Shown one piece after another: positions 52,574 to 64,000 of a stretch of 64,000 nt of DNA (positions are counted from its first letter, which is position 1; each line of letters begins with the position of its first letter). Location: the NCBI GenBank assembly GCA_949987705.1, contig OX465282.1, forward strand, positions 82,882,070-82,946,069, read 5' to 3'. The translations under genes were made by a program, and so were the position numbers. The DNA comes from Thereva unica. Lineage: Eukaryota > Arthropoda > Insecta > Diptera > Therevidae. The notes below the pieces were generated by a model that saw only the letters and a list, made by a program, of their open reading frames with translations, did no database searches and was not told where the DNA came from.

Positions 52574-53080
52574 TTAAGGGGAAGTTCTGGTCAAATTGTT
52601 TCAAAAAATTGATTTTTTTTTACATTTTTTGAATCTTTGTTATGTTAAAAATAAGTCTGTAAAACCGTTTTGCGTTTTATTAATTACAGTTAGTTATTAG
52701 TTACAGCGCTTCAAAGTGATGCATGCATTGCTCAGAGCGGAGCGACCGGAACTTCGAAGCTAATTATCTCCGTTCGACGAATTCAAGTGGGCGGTACCAA
52801 ATATCTCGACAACTGCTCACCCGATTTCCTTGCAGTTTTGAAATTCTTGAAGTAAATTTAATTTATGACAGCTTATACCGATAATTATTGAAATTTTTTC
52901 TTAATTAATCATTTTATGAGCCGTTTTTCTAAAAAAAAAGTCAAAAAATACACATTTTTCGCAATTGTATTTTTTCTCCTCAAATTATCCTAATTTGCGG
53001 TATAAGCCCGCGCCAATATGTTGAACTAAGTTAATTTGGAAAATCCTGCATTTCAGACACCTGGGGAACCCTGGGGACAG

Positions 53081-55008
53081 TGTTCCGGCGACACTAAAAT
53101 CAAATCGCACCTGAAAAAAAAGCCAAAACAAACTCCTGAAAGGAAAAGTAAAAAAACCGAAAGGGAGTAATAAATAAAAACACGATATTTTTGTTTTTCA
53201 ATATTTTAATTTTATTAAAAGTAAACAAACAAAACTACATGTATACACAAAATCACAAAACCAAAACACACACGGAAGAAGACGTCACTACACAACAAAA
53301 ACAACAATTCATACCTGAAAATATAGAAACGAATTAGTTAAATATAAATATTAAATATATAAGTCCTTACCTTTTTTAAACGTTGAAAACAATCAAAGGC
53401 GCTGAAAACACCAACCAAAAATCCACCAGAAAATCCATCCAAGAAAATGCCGAAATGCCGTCGGCAAATCGACAGTCTGAAAACAAAAAAGATTAATGAA
53501 AATACACAACAGATTCCAAAAAAACACTCACCTGTCAACCCCAATGGAATGATCGCTGGCTCCTCCTCTCCTCGTCCCCCACTAGAAACCTAAAAATATA
53601 GAATAAAATTAGTAAATAAACTAAAAATTAGAAGAAAATACTTACCAAGTGCAGAAAACTCCATTTGACAGCCGTAGGATAAACAAGAACAGCTGATCGG
53701 ACATCGCACGCCGATCTAGTACATAAACCCGAAATTATGTACTTCGAGAACGAAGCCCCCTACTACAGAATAGCCTCAACCATTGTTCAAAGAGAAATAA
53801 ATACCGACGCACAGACGGCGTTAAATCAGATTGCTTTTAATCTTTCTAGAGTCTTGAACTAGAAGATAAAATCTGTATTGAGGTTTTAGCAATAAAGCAA
53901 TTTCAAAGCATAAGTATCGAACTTAGCATTCTGGAAAGACAGAATTGAGGTCTTTTCCCAGTAAAGCCCGAATTAAAGACAGTTTTGAAGTCTTTAATAC
54001 AGCAGTAACTTAATCACCAAAATTGATTTCAGCAGTTACTCTAACCAACCACAGAGGGACGAATTTGCGAATTTGAAACAAGGCAAAGCAGTCCAGCAAG
54101 CCGCAACCAGGGCAGCAAGCAGCAACCAGGCAGCAAGCAACAAGCAAATCCCAAGCGATTCCCAAGGGGGCCTCGGTAGTCTAGAGGTAAGGCGCCTGAC
54201 TACTATCCCAGAGGTCCCGGGTTCGCATCCCGGCCGAGCCCCACGGTCCTTCGCCTTTTCCACTTTCCCGCCCACATAACTTTCCTTCTTTCTTCTCCCC
54301 TCTTTACATTCCTGATTCCTCCTGTCATAGCCTCCTCGCTCCGCCAAGCGCATGTCATCGGTTGGCTGATGAGATTCAACTCGTTTCAGGAGGCATAACA
54401 CTCCAGCGAGTTGTTCCTCAAAATGCCCCGATGCCAGAGTCGTGAAATGGTTGGAAGTAGGTGGAATAATATATCACGGCTAGGTTGTGGCAGCTCCGTC
54501 CCCCTCTCTCTTTCTACTCTACTTTCGGCTAGAGCTGCTGTTCGACATTCTATACGAAAAAAATAGATTGTCGAACAGTACAAAGGGGCTTTCCCTAAGT
54601 CTCTAGTCTATCACATAAAAAAAAAAAAGAAAAGAAACGAAACCAGAGTGCAGCAACACAAAGGTTATTCCTGGCTGTTCTAATTGCAGAACACATCAGT
54701 CGAAACATCAATCATCACGCTGACAGATAGGTGGCGTTATTCATTTAAGTTACCAGAGCAAGCAATATTTTGGTAATTTTTATTTACAAAACAAATACGA
54801 AATTTCAAGTAATAAATAACGAATTAAAGATTGAATTGAATTATTTTGGCAATTTGTTGAATTTTTATTGAATTTATATTTAAGAAAATCTAATAATTAA
54901 TTGCGAATAAATAGTAATTTGGTTATTGGAAAAAGTTATCTTTTTATTGAATCGCACCCTTCCGGCACCTTTTTATTGAGTCAGAAATTAAATTGCTAAT
55001 TCTGAACA
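53081..55008 (+). repeat. BEL-3 5' LTR (with SINE)
   Basis: 1928 bp including a ~467-bp SINE at 54166. It is unusually long for a BEL/Pao LTR even without it. Confidence 0.94.
54166..54632 (+). mobile_element. tRNA-derived SINE
   Basis: It is absent from the 3' LTR at the same point (60511). The head from 54166 is tRNA-like: an A-box match TAGTCTAGAGG and a B-box match GGTTCGCATCC. The T-arm CCGGG/CCCGG is perfect, and a 3' CCGAGCC partly pairs with the 5' CCTCGG. A tRNA-unrelated body of about 370 bp follows, ending in an A-rich tail at 54617-54632. Only about 3 bp of flanking duplication are evident. Transcription by RNA polymerase III from the internal boxes is expected of the class. Confidence 0.88.
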
Positions 55009-55009
55009 T

Positions 55010-55027
55010 TGGTCCTTCGAGCCGGAT
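55010..55027 (+). promoter_or_regulatory. BEL-3 primer-binding site (tRNA-Tyr type)
   Basis: TGGTCCTTCGAGCCGGAT lies one base after the 5' LTR, the same 18-mer as in BEL-1 and BEL-2. Confidence 0.85.
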
Positions 55028-55064
55028 AGTGATTCAATAAGATAACTTAAGCCGCAATACAAGT

Positions 55065-58000
55065 ATGGATGCATTAATAATTCAACAGAGCGAAGTACGA
55101 GAGAGACTCGAAAGGTCTTTTAGAAACTATCTCAAGGATGGCCCATCTAGGAAGACAGCGCAGTATTTTCAAAAAAGGCTCAAGATGCTCGACGATGACT
55201 GGACGGAATTCAAGAACAATCATCGACAGATTACATCAATCAAGACGAAGAAGGACGAGAAAGAGCAGCTATACTTCAAAGAGGATTGGTATACCGACAC
55301 AGAAAACGCCTACGTCGAGATGTACTGCAAAATCGATGAAGACTATCACAAAACGCTGTCAGTCACAGAACCAGTCGCACGAGCGGAGCAGTCATCAGCC
55401 GATTTAAACAGCAGCTGCACGTCGCAACACAACAACAATGTGAAACTACCAAGGATCTCGATACCCACATTTGCAGGGGATTACGAGTCATGGCCATCAT
55501 TCCTAGATTTATTTTCCAGCCTTGTGCATAACAAAATATCGTTAACAGGAGCACAAAAACTCCAATATCTAAAGGCTCATCTTTCTGGAGAAGCTGCACG
55601 ACTACTCAGCAACACGCTCATTAGTGACGCCAATTATGAACCAGCATGGCAACTTCTCGTCGATAACTACGACAACAAGAGAGCATTGTTGAAAACCCAG
55701 CTCGACATTCTGCTCAACCAACCAAAACTAACCCGAGAAACAGCTCAAGGCATCAAGGAGCTGAAAACGAGGACACACGAATGCCTCACTGCCATTGAGA
55801 ATCTGGAGGTCTCAACAAAAAATTGGGATCCCATTCTCATCCACTTGCTGGTCCAAAAACTACCAAGCGAAACTCACGAACATTGGGAACAGTCGCAGAG
55901 CACCAAATCAAGGCAATCGATTCCAACATGGGTGGAACTACGCGAATTCTTGGAAACCAGGTTCAGAACCTTGGAAGCTGTCAGCAAACCAACAATCCAC
56001 AAGAATGAACCTCACGAAAGCAAGTCCAGAGAGCACCCAAGAAGAAGAAGCCAAGCCTTCCACGTCGCAAATCAAAGCGTATGCATCCTGTGCAAAGGCG
56101 CACATGCCATAGGGAAATGCCCCAAATATGTGCAGTTCAGCATTGATGAGAAATATAAAACAATTAAATCAAAGGATCTATGCATCAATTGCCTGAGAGC
56201 AGGCCATCGCTCATCACAGTGGCCCAGTAAAGGTAGATGCTTCCAATGCGGAAAGACTCACCATACAACCTTACACAGAATCCAGTCAGCGAGTCAAACC
56301 AACAGCAGCGTGTCACCGCCCTCAAGTTCAAACGATGAATTACCATCCAACCAAACACAAACATACTTCGCTCAGGCAGCACCCTACGACTGCCGACAAG
56401 TACTATTAGCCACAGCCCTGGTCACCGTAGTATCTCCAACTGGACGAGAGCAGGTCTGCAGAGCACTCATTGATCCCGGATCTCAATCCTCATTCGTACG
56501 TGAGGCAGTGGTTCAAAATCTACAACTCAAAAAGGAGCCAATACAAACAGCATTAAGCGTAATCGGTAACATGCCAGCCGGGAAAATCACAAAATGGGCC
56601 TCGCTGCAACTAAAGACACGAAACCAACAGGCGAAGAACATCCAGGTCCAGGCAATGGTAATTAACAAAATAACTAATCCATTACCAAATAGTGAATGTT
56701 CTAGCAAGGATTGGGCGCACTTAAAGGGTCTCGAATTAGCGGATCCAACATTCCACAAGCCGGGTCACATCGACATCCTTTTGGGAGCAGATGTATTCCC
56801 CATGATCATCTTGGCCGGCCTAAGGAAAGGCAACGAGGAAGCCCCAGTGGGACAAAACACGGTGTTTGGGTGGATCATCTCTGGGAAGACCACTTCAGCT
56901 GCACGAGCAAACACACATATGAAAACATTCTTCACTCAGGCGACTCCTAACGATGAGCTAAAGAGATTCTGGGAACTAGAAGAACTTCCATCAAGATCCA
57001 AATGGACAACAGAAGAAACCCTTTGCGAAAACCACTTCAAACACAACGTCACTAGATGCAGCAACGGACGTTACCAGGTACGGCTTCCATTTGTAGCTGA
57101 TAAAATACAACTTGGCGCATCAAGACACATCGCCATTCGAACATTGATGCAAATGGAGAAACGATTCCAACAAGATCCCGATTTGAAAGCGGACTACGTC
57201 AAATGCATACAAGAATATTTGACGTTAGGTCACATGGTGCCTGCCAGCACCCCCGAATCAGCACTTCAAAACCAACTGCCTAACGGCACGACAACATATC
57301 GATGTTGTTACCTGCCTCACCATGCTGTCATCAAACCGAGTAGCACGACCACCAAACTGAGAGTAGTTTTCGACGCATCCCGTCCGACTGCCAACGGAAA
57401 CTCACTCAATAGCGTATTATTGAATGGTCCAGTGATACAAGACTCTTTGATGTCCACACTCATGCGATGGAGAAAATACCGCATTGCTTACATGGCCGAT
57501 ATAGAAAAGATGTATCGCCAAATACGAGTTCATCCAGACGATGCCGATTATCAACGAATTGTTTGGAGGGAATCACCAGATCAGCCTATACGAGACTACA
57601 CACTCTTAACCGTGACGTTCGGAACAAAGAGCGCTCCTTTCCTTGCCATCCGAACCATGCACCAATTGGCGAAAGATGAAGCAGAATCATTCCAAATCGG
57701 CTCTAACGCCGTACTCAACGATTTTTACGTTGACGATTTGATGACTGGCGCAGATAATATAGAAGAAGCAAGACAAAAACAAAGGCAACTAATTCAGCTT
57801 CTCCGAGCTGGAGGGCTAGAGCTCCGAAAATGGGCCGCGAATCACAACACCATCTTGGAAGAAGTTCCGGCAACCGATCGAGAGGTCTCATTTCCACTCG
57901 CAGTGAATGCAGAAGAAGTCAAAGCTCTTGGCTTATTATGGAATCCTGCCAGCGATACACTGTCGTACAAGGTCAGCATGGAGTCAGCACCAGAAATATA

Positions 58001-59372
58001 TACAAAACGGAAAATATTGTCCGAGATTGCGAAGCTGTTCGACCCCATCGGCTGGCTTACACCAGTAACTATTAACGCCAAAATTTTAATACAAAGTCTT
58101 TGGCTAACAAAGCTCGACTGGGATGAAACAGTCCCGATCAACATCGATCAACAATGGCGAAAGTTCCGAGCAGACCTCCAAGTCATCCAAACTATTCAAA
58201 TCCCGCGGTGGATTGAAGCTCACAACACAACCCAGAACGTCGAAATCCATGGATTTTGCGACGCATCCATCAAAGCATATGCAGCAGCCGTATACATCCG
58301 GACAAAGGACGAAGACGGCAACTACCATTGTCACTTAATCGCTGCCAAAAGCAAAGTGGCACCCATCAAGACCATCTCACTGCCAAAGCTAGAGTTATGC
58401 GGAGCACACTTGTTGGCCAAATTGCTGGCGCAAGTAAAGGACGACATGAAGTTCGAGCAGGTAACTACACATGCTTGGACTGATTCTACAATTGTCATCG
58501 CATGGCTAAGAAAACACCCATCATCATGGGAAACATTTGTGGCGAACAGAGTCTCACAAATACATCAACTGCTAGACCAAAGCAGCTGGAATCACATCAG
58601 AACAGAGGACAACCCTGCCGACTGCGCCACAAGAGGACTATCGCCGAGTGAATTAAAACTCCATAAGTTATGGTGGACAGGTCCGCATTGGCTCCAACAG
58701 ACAAAGGAGCATTGGCCCAAAAGGAAGGAAATCCAAGATACCACGGTGGGAGTACGAAAAACCACCACCAATCTGCATATCGAAGTAGATCCCTCCAATC
58801 ACGATCTGATCAACAAATATTCGTCATTAACGAAACTGCTAAGAGTCACAGCATATTGTCGACGGTGGTTAAAAGCATCAAAATCATCATCCAGCCTTCC
58901 TCAGCCTAGCTACCTAACTTCAAGAGAAATCCAAGCAGCCCTACAGTGCTGGATAAAAAACGTCCAATCACAGGAGTTTGAAGAAGAAATACGAGCAATA
59001 CAGTCAAAACAACCAGTGTCCAGCAAAAGTAAACTCATAAGATTGACACCGTTCCTCGATCAAGAAGGTATTTTAAGAATAGGAGGGCGCATCCAGAATG
59101 CCGATACAACATTCTCCGAGAGCCATCCCATTATTTTGCCAGAAACGAGCCCCCTATCCAAGCTCATCATCGACAATATACATCGCACGACATTACACGG
59201 AGGTACTCAGCTAATGTTACACACGCTAAGACAAAGGTATTGGATACTGAACGCACGAAACGCAGTAAGACGGCATAATCAAAAAAGCATGCAGTGTTTT
59301 CACCAATCAGCAACGAACCCTAAAGAAAAAATACCACAATGGCTTTTCCGCCGGAAAAGAAAAACATCGTAA
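55065..59372 (+). pseudogene. BEL-3 Gag-Pol, truncated before the integrase core
   Basis: The ATG at 55065 lies only 37 bp after the PBS, and the frame is open for 1435 residues. Gag; knuckles CILCKGAH (about 340), CINCLRAGH (about 373, with Trp replacing its last Cys) and CFQCGKTHH (about 392); protease LIDPGSQSSF (about 467); RT FYVDDLMTG (about 887); RNase H with IHGFCDASIKAYAAA (about 1061) and AWTDSTIVIAWL (about 1138). The integrase zinc motif starts (HRTTLHGGTQ, about 1372) but degenerates at KSMQCFHQ, and the frame ends within 30 codons. No DDE core or C-terminal domain follows before the LTR. It can make particles and RT but not integrase. Confidence 0.93.
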
Positions 59373-59425
59373 CCGGCTTCCTCGAAACACTTTTTTTGAA
59401 GCTTAACGCTTCAAGGCGGGGAGAA

Positions 59426-60890
59426 TGTTCCGGCGACACTAAAATCAAATCGCACCTGAAAAAAAAAGCCAAAACAAACTCCTGAAAGGAAAAGTAAAAA
59501 AACCGAAAGGGAGTAATAAATAAAAACACGATATTTTTGTTTTTCAATATTTTAATTTTATTAAAAGTAAACAAACAAAACTACATGTATACACAAAATC
59601 ACAAAACCAAAACACACACGGAAGAAGACGTCATTACACAACAAAAACAACAATTCATACCTGAAAATATAGAAACGAATTAGTTAAATATAAATATTAA
59701 ATATATAAGTCCTTACCTTTTTTAAACGTTGAAAACAATCAAAGGCGCTGAAAACACCAACCAAAAATCCACCAGAAAATCCATCCAAGAAAATGCCGAA
59801 ATGCCGTCGGCAAATCGACAGTCTGAAAACAAAAAAGATTAATGAAAATACACAACAGATTCCAAAAAAACACTCACCTGTCAACCCCAATGGAATGATC
59901 GCTGGCTCCTCCTCTCCTCGTCCCCCACTAGAAACCTAAAAATATAGAATAAAATTAGTAAATAAACTAAAAATTAGAAGAAAATACTTACCAAGTGCAG
60001 AAAACTCCATTTGACAGCCGTAGGATAAACAAGAACAGCTGATCGGACATCGCACGCCGATCTAGTACATAAACCCGAAATTATGTACTTCGAGAACGAA
60101 GCCCCCTACTACAGAATAGCCTCAACCATTGTTCAAAGAGAAATAAATACCGACGCACAGACGGCGTTAAATCAGATTGCTTTTAATCTTTCTAGAGTCT
60201 TGAACTAGAAGATAAAATCTGTATTGAGGTTTTAGCAATAAAGCAATTTCAAAGCATAAGTATCGAACTTAGCATTCTGGAAAGACAGAATTGAGGTCTT
60301 TTCCCAGTAAAGCCCGAATTAAAGACAGTTTTGAAGTCTTTAATACAGCAGTAACTTAATCACCAAAATTGATTTCAGCAGTTACTCTAACCAACCACAG
60401 AGGGACGAATTTGCGAATTTGAAACAAGGCAAAGCAGTCCAGCAAGCCGCAACCAGGGCAGCAAGCAGCAACCAGGCAGCAAGCAACAAGCAAATCCCAA
60501 GCGATTCCCAAGAAACGAAACCAGAGTGCAGCAACACAAAGGTTATTCCTGGCTGTTCTAATTGCAGAACACATCAGTCGAAACATCAATCATCACGCTG
60601 ACAGATAGGTGGCGTTATTCATTTAAGTTACCAGAGCAAGCAATATTTTGGTAATTTTTATTTACAAAACAAATACGAAATTTCAAGTAATAAATAACGA
60701 ATTAAAGATTGAATTGAATTATTTTGGCAATTTGTTGAATTTTTATTGAATTTATATTTAAAAAAAATCTAATAATTAATTGCGAATAAATAGTAATTTG
60801 GTTATTATTGGAAAAAGTTATCTTTTTATTGAATCGCACCCTTCCGGCACCTTTTTATTGAGTCAGACATTAAATTGCTAATTCTGATCA
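59426..60890 (+). repeat. BEL-3 3' LTR
   Basis: 1465 bp, without the SINE. A 68-codon reverse frame is present in both LTRs, but it has no recognisable domain. Confidence 0.95.
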
Positions 60891-60952
60891 GACAGTACCG
60901 CGCAGCGCACGACCTCACAAGGACTTGGCATGAGCCGCCATTTTGGATTTTG

Positions 60953-60953
<1 letters not shown>

Positions 60954-61030
<77 letters not shown>
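60954..61030. repeat. (AT)n microsatellite
   Basis: About 38 uninterrupted AT units inside the right part of the TTAA-flanked element. Confidence 0.98.
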
Positions 61031-61033
<3 letters not shown>

Positions 61034-61453
61034 TTTTGTAAACTTTAGTTGTTTACCTACAACTACCAAAAAACCGTTTTTTATTATTTTATGTTTAAAT
61101 CCCGAAAACGCTCGATTTTTAATGCCAGTTGACCAGAACCTCCCCTTAACGGAATAAAAAGAAAACAAATATTTATTGGAGTATTACTGTGTGCTTTTAT
61201 TAAATCTAAATTGAGTGTAAAAAAAAGAGAATTGGTATAACTAAGGTTCTGTGCATCGCATTGGAGACACCGTTACACTTTCCTCCAAGATTACAGTTAC
61301 GCCGCTGCTTAAACATTTTTGGTGGTTCCATCCAGGAATCAGTACAGAACCCGTTTACCGTTCCTTCCCAACAAGTATACCGTTGGTTAGTGCAATTAAA
61401 AAAAAAAAAAACACAGTTAGGTTAACGCTTCATTTAAACTGCTGTTATATAAA

Positions 61454-64000
61454 ATGTCTACCAACAAGCAATTATTTGATCAGGAGCTCATCCTTAGGAA
61501 TCGCATCGAAAAATATATCGAGAATTCAAAGAAAACTGTTACAGCCAAACGTACTCAAGGTTTTTTGAATCTGGAATGGTAGAATTGAAAAGGTTATGGG
61601 AACAATATAGCGCTTTAGATGTAGAGCTAATGCAAGCTTTAAGTGCAGATTCTGCAACCGCTGGCGTCGATCATGCATACATTAGGGAAGATCATTTTTG
61701 CAACACGGAAGCCAAATATTCAGATTATTTGAGCGATTTATATGAAGGTCTTCGTAAACTCAAATCAGAGGCAACAGTTATCAATCCCAGTGCCAACGAA
61801 TCAGCTACAGCCATCGTCGTCCATCAAGATACAACCCTTCCAAGGATTTCTCTACCTAAATTTAATGGAGATAACGACATGTGGAGATCGTTCTCAGACA
61901 TGTTCACGTCGCTCGTGCATAATAACACAAAATTATCTCCGGTACAAAAATTGCATCATCTAAAGTCTTGTTTAGTAGGTGAAGCGGAAAGAGTGTTACG
62001 TCACACTCCTATAACAGATGCTGACTATCAACCAGCATGGGACAAATTAAGGAAACGTTACCAAAACACTCGCATTTTGGTTAACCATCAACTTAAACTG
62101 CTAGTTAATCAACAAAAGTTAGCTACAGAGACCAATAAGGGAATCAAATCATTATAGACACATCTGAAGAATGCTTATAGCAATTGAAGAGTTTGAAGGT
62201 GAACACCAGCTCATGGGACGCGTTATTAATTTACATAATGGTACAGAAGCTTCCGTATTACACACTTAAGCTTTGGGAAGAAGACCAAGGATCCAGCGAT
62301 GACTTACCCATCTTTGAAAAGAAGGTACTCGAATCAACTGCCGATGTTCTAGGTCCCAGAGGTATATCAGTGAAACCCAAGCCTCAACCAAGGGAAAAAA
62401 TAGTCGCGTATCACAGTACAAGGGAAGGAAGATGTCCTGCTTGTGGAGGAAAACACTATGTCTAAAAATGTTCAAAATATAAGCAAATGTCGTCGGAAGC
62501 CAAACGTAAGGCTATCTCATCAGCAGGACGATGTCTCAATTTTTTATCCGGTCACCATTCTCAAGCTGAATGCACTAGCAAACACAATTGCTTCACGTGC
62601 AATCAACGTCACCATACATCTTTACATATTACTAAGGAAAACTCAAAGCCACATAACAAATCCAATTTACCAGTCAAGGGATTCAAACAGAAGTCCAGCC
62701 GAATCCAATCCAGAAAACAATAGCCACAGCGCTGCTCAGCTTGAAATCACTCAAGCCTTCATCACAAGGCAAAACTTACGAGCATTACTAGCAACAGCTC
62801 TAATCACTGCGCGAGATAAACATGGCCAACCACACACCCTACGATGTGTCATTGATCCAGGCTCTCAGTCATCATTCTTGACAGAGGAAGCCTGCAAGAG
62901 ACTGGGTGCAACATGTTTTCCTGCTTCCATCACTATTATAGTCATCGGCACCTGCACGGCAGGAAACTCTGGTAAACAAACAACTCTACAATCACAATCC
63001 AGTCAATTGAATGGACCGATCGTGGAGGAAACTTTTCTAATTTTAAAAAGAATTAGCGACCCTCTACCACGACAACGAATGATAAGGAGCACGCTCAACA
63101 CTTATTCGGGCTAAATCTAGCTGACCCAACATTTTGGCAACCCGGAAAAATAGATGCTTTGCTCTAGGTAAATCTTTATACTCAAATTCTACAGTGGCAA
63201 TAAATACAATATTTGGTTGGATTTTGCTCGGACCAACCACCAACGAACGTCATAATCATGCAGTATCCCTCATGACTACAACTGAAGATGATCTCAGCTA
63301 TCAACTTCAACCATTTTTTAAGATAGAAGAATTCCCTTCGAACCCAGTTCTTAAAATGGAAGATGCATTATGTCAATACATCTTTCAAACTACGTACCAA
63401 CGTATACCAAATGGACAATATCAAGTCCATTTACCATTTCTAAACAATGAAATTCCTAAATTGGGTGCATCTCGCCCACAGGCCCTCACGCGGTTCATAG
63501 CCCTGCAAAAACAATTTAGGAAGAAACCAGATCTAGCCAGAAACTATACCAAGTGTCTCGATGAATATCAACAACTCGGCCATATGGAAATGATCTCTCC
63601 CAGTGTAACTAACAAGCCACACTACTACATTCCACATCATGCGGTCTTTAAAGAAAGCACAACCACAAAAATAAGAGTCGTGTGCGACGCATCCTGTAAA
63701 TCAACCAACGGAAAATCACTTAATGATCACCTGTTGAAGGGACCTATTTTACAACCGAAGCTATTTGCCACCTTGATGAATTGGCGGAGGTACAAGGTAG
63801 CCATAACAGCGAACATAGAGAAAATGTACCGAATGATTTTGGTCCATCCAAATCAACGAGCGTTTCAACAAATCATTTGGAAGCATCCAATTACTTATGA
63901 AACACAAGATTATCAATTGAAAACGGTCACATTCGGTACGTCAGCGGGAAAAGGGAATTAATCGAAATGATGAAGACCGGAGGATTTAACCTAAGTAAAT
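61454..64000 (+). pseudogene. BEL-5 Gag-Pol remnant, runs off the window
   Basis: The ATG at 61454 (MSTNKQLFDQELILRNRIEK) starts a Gag with a frameshift near 61576. TTLPRISLPKFNGDNDMW and LHHLKSCLVGEAERVL follow; stops at 62155 and 62463; broken knuckles (CPACGGKH, and CFTCNQRHH in another frame); protease CVIDPGSQSSFLTEEA; frameshift at about 63113; then RT fingers and palm start (YIPHHAVFKES, KIRVVCDASCKSTNG, AITANIEKMYRMILVHP). At 63945 the frame passes from FGTSA to GKGN and stops, and the next bases read LIEMMKTGGFNL, so the YVDD segment is deleted. No PBS of the tRNA-Tyr type is seen upstream. Confidence 0.9.

Larger units (their letters stand above)
53081..60890 (+). mobile_element. 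BEL-3: BEL/Pao element with long LTRs and deleted integrase
   Basis: LTRs at 53081-55008 and 59426-60890 begin TGTTCCGGCGACAC. GACAG is duplicated at 53076-53080 and 60891-60895. After removing a SINE from the 5' LTR both are about 1.46 kb and differ at only a handful of positions (for example CACTACA/CATTACA, GAACA/GATCA). The polypurine GGCGGGGAGAA precedes the 3' LTR. Gag-Pol stops inside the integrase zinc motif. Confidence 0.95.
52578..61145. mobile_element. TTAA-flanked MITE-like element (piggyBac type?) split by BEL-3
   Basis: GGGGAAGTTCTGGTCAA at 52578 and TTGACCAGAACCTCCCC ending at 61145 form 17-bp TIRs with one mismatch. TTAA flanks them exactly (52574-52577, 61146-61149). Removing BEL-3 leaves about 750 bp with no coding capacity. 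TTAA is the piggyBac target; other TTAA-specific superfamilies exist, so the class is provisional. Confidence 0.85.

Noticed and set aside
53338..53544. 68-codon reverse frame present in both BEL-3 LTRs
   Set aside because: Repeated only because LTRs are duplicates; no recognised motif and no start context.
54166..54243. A functional tRNA gene
   Set aside because: The tRNA-like head is continuous with a 370-bp body and A-rich tail and is absent from the other LTR, so it is a SINE head. The acceptor stem pairing is also imperfect.
60878..61168. 96-codon frame with a long Tyr-Ile run
   Set aside because: It is the (AT)n microsatellite translated.

Overview
The window reads as intergenic or heterochromatin-like DNA from an insect, probably a dipteran. 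That is an inference from the AT-rich composition and from the mix of BEL/Pao LTR elements, a Jockey-type LINE, PIF/Harbinger, pogo/Tigger, hAT and Helentron-type remnants, a tRNA-derived SINE and MADF-domain proteins. I found no convincing single-copy host gene, rRNA gene, functional tRNA gene or CRISPR array. Almost all coding potential belongs to transposable elements (TEs), and many are nested so that relative ages can be read from target-site duplications (TSDs).

Left part (1-15.4 kb): a 10-bp minisatellite; a dead LINE reverse-transcriptase fragment; a MADF/BESS-like gene broken by one stop; a nearly intact Jockey-type LINE (ORF1 and ORF2, one frameshift, two tandem 5' UTR units); a foldback element carrying a 431-bp hAT MITE; a pogo/Tigger remnant; and a LINE RNase H remnant.

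Centre-left (15.4-31.1 kb): two young BEL/Pao elements. BEL-1 (15501-22376) has LTRs that differ by one 2-bp indel but lacks the RNase H domain; a 1171-bp Tigger derivative later landed in its 5' LTR. BEL-1 itself interrupts an endonuclease ORF of Helentron type. BEL-2 (22790-30369) has LTRs in which I see no difference, an intact Gag-Pol and a decayed envelope-like remnant. It sits at the edge of a 700-bp CAACAAAAA-type satellite.

Centre-right (32.3-39.3 kb): a three-level nest. A degraded Harbinger transposase and its 135-bp subterminal repeat are interrupted by a near-intact Harbinger (33635-38843). An intron of that element's Myb/SANT gene contains a 2.47-kb TIR element encoding a transposase-like protein I cannot place in a superfamily. 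Matching TIRs and TTA duplications at 3417 and 39288 suggest that the outer Harbinger may span nearly 36 kb, exploded by later insertions.

Right part (39.3-64 kb): two more MADF-type pseudogenes and a Harbinger fragment, a ~147-bp tandem repeat, a LINE fragment, a degraded reverse-strand BEL (BEL-4) with nested TIR elements, a TTAA-flanked MITE-like element split by BEL-3 (integrase core deleted, tRNA-SINE in its 5' LTR), and a decayed BEL (BEL-5) running off the end. BEL-1, -2 and -3 share a primer-binding site matching tRNA-Tyr.
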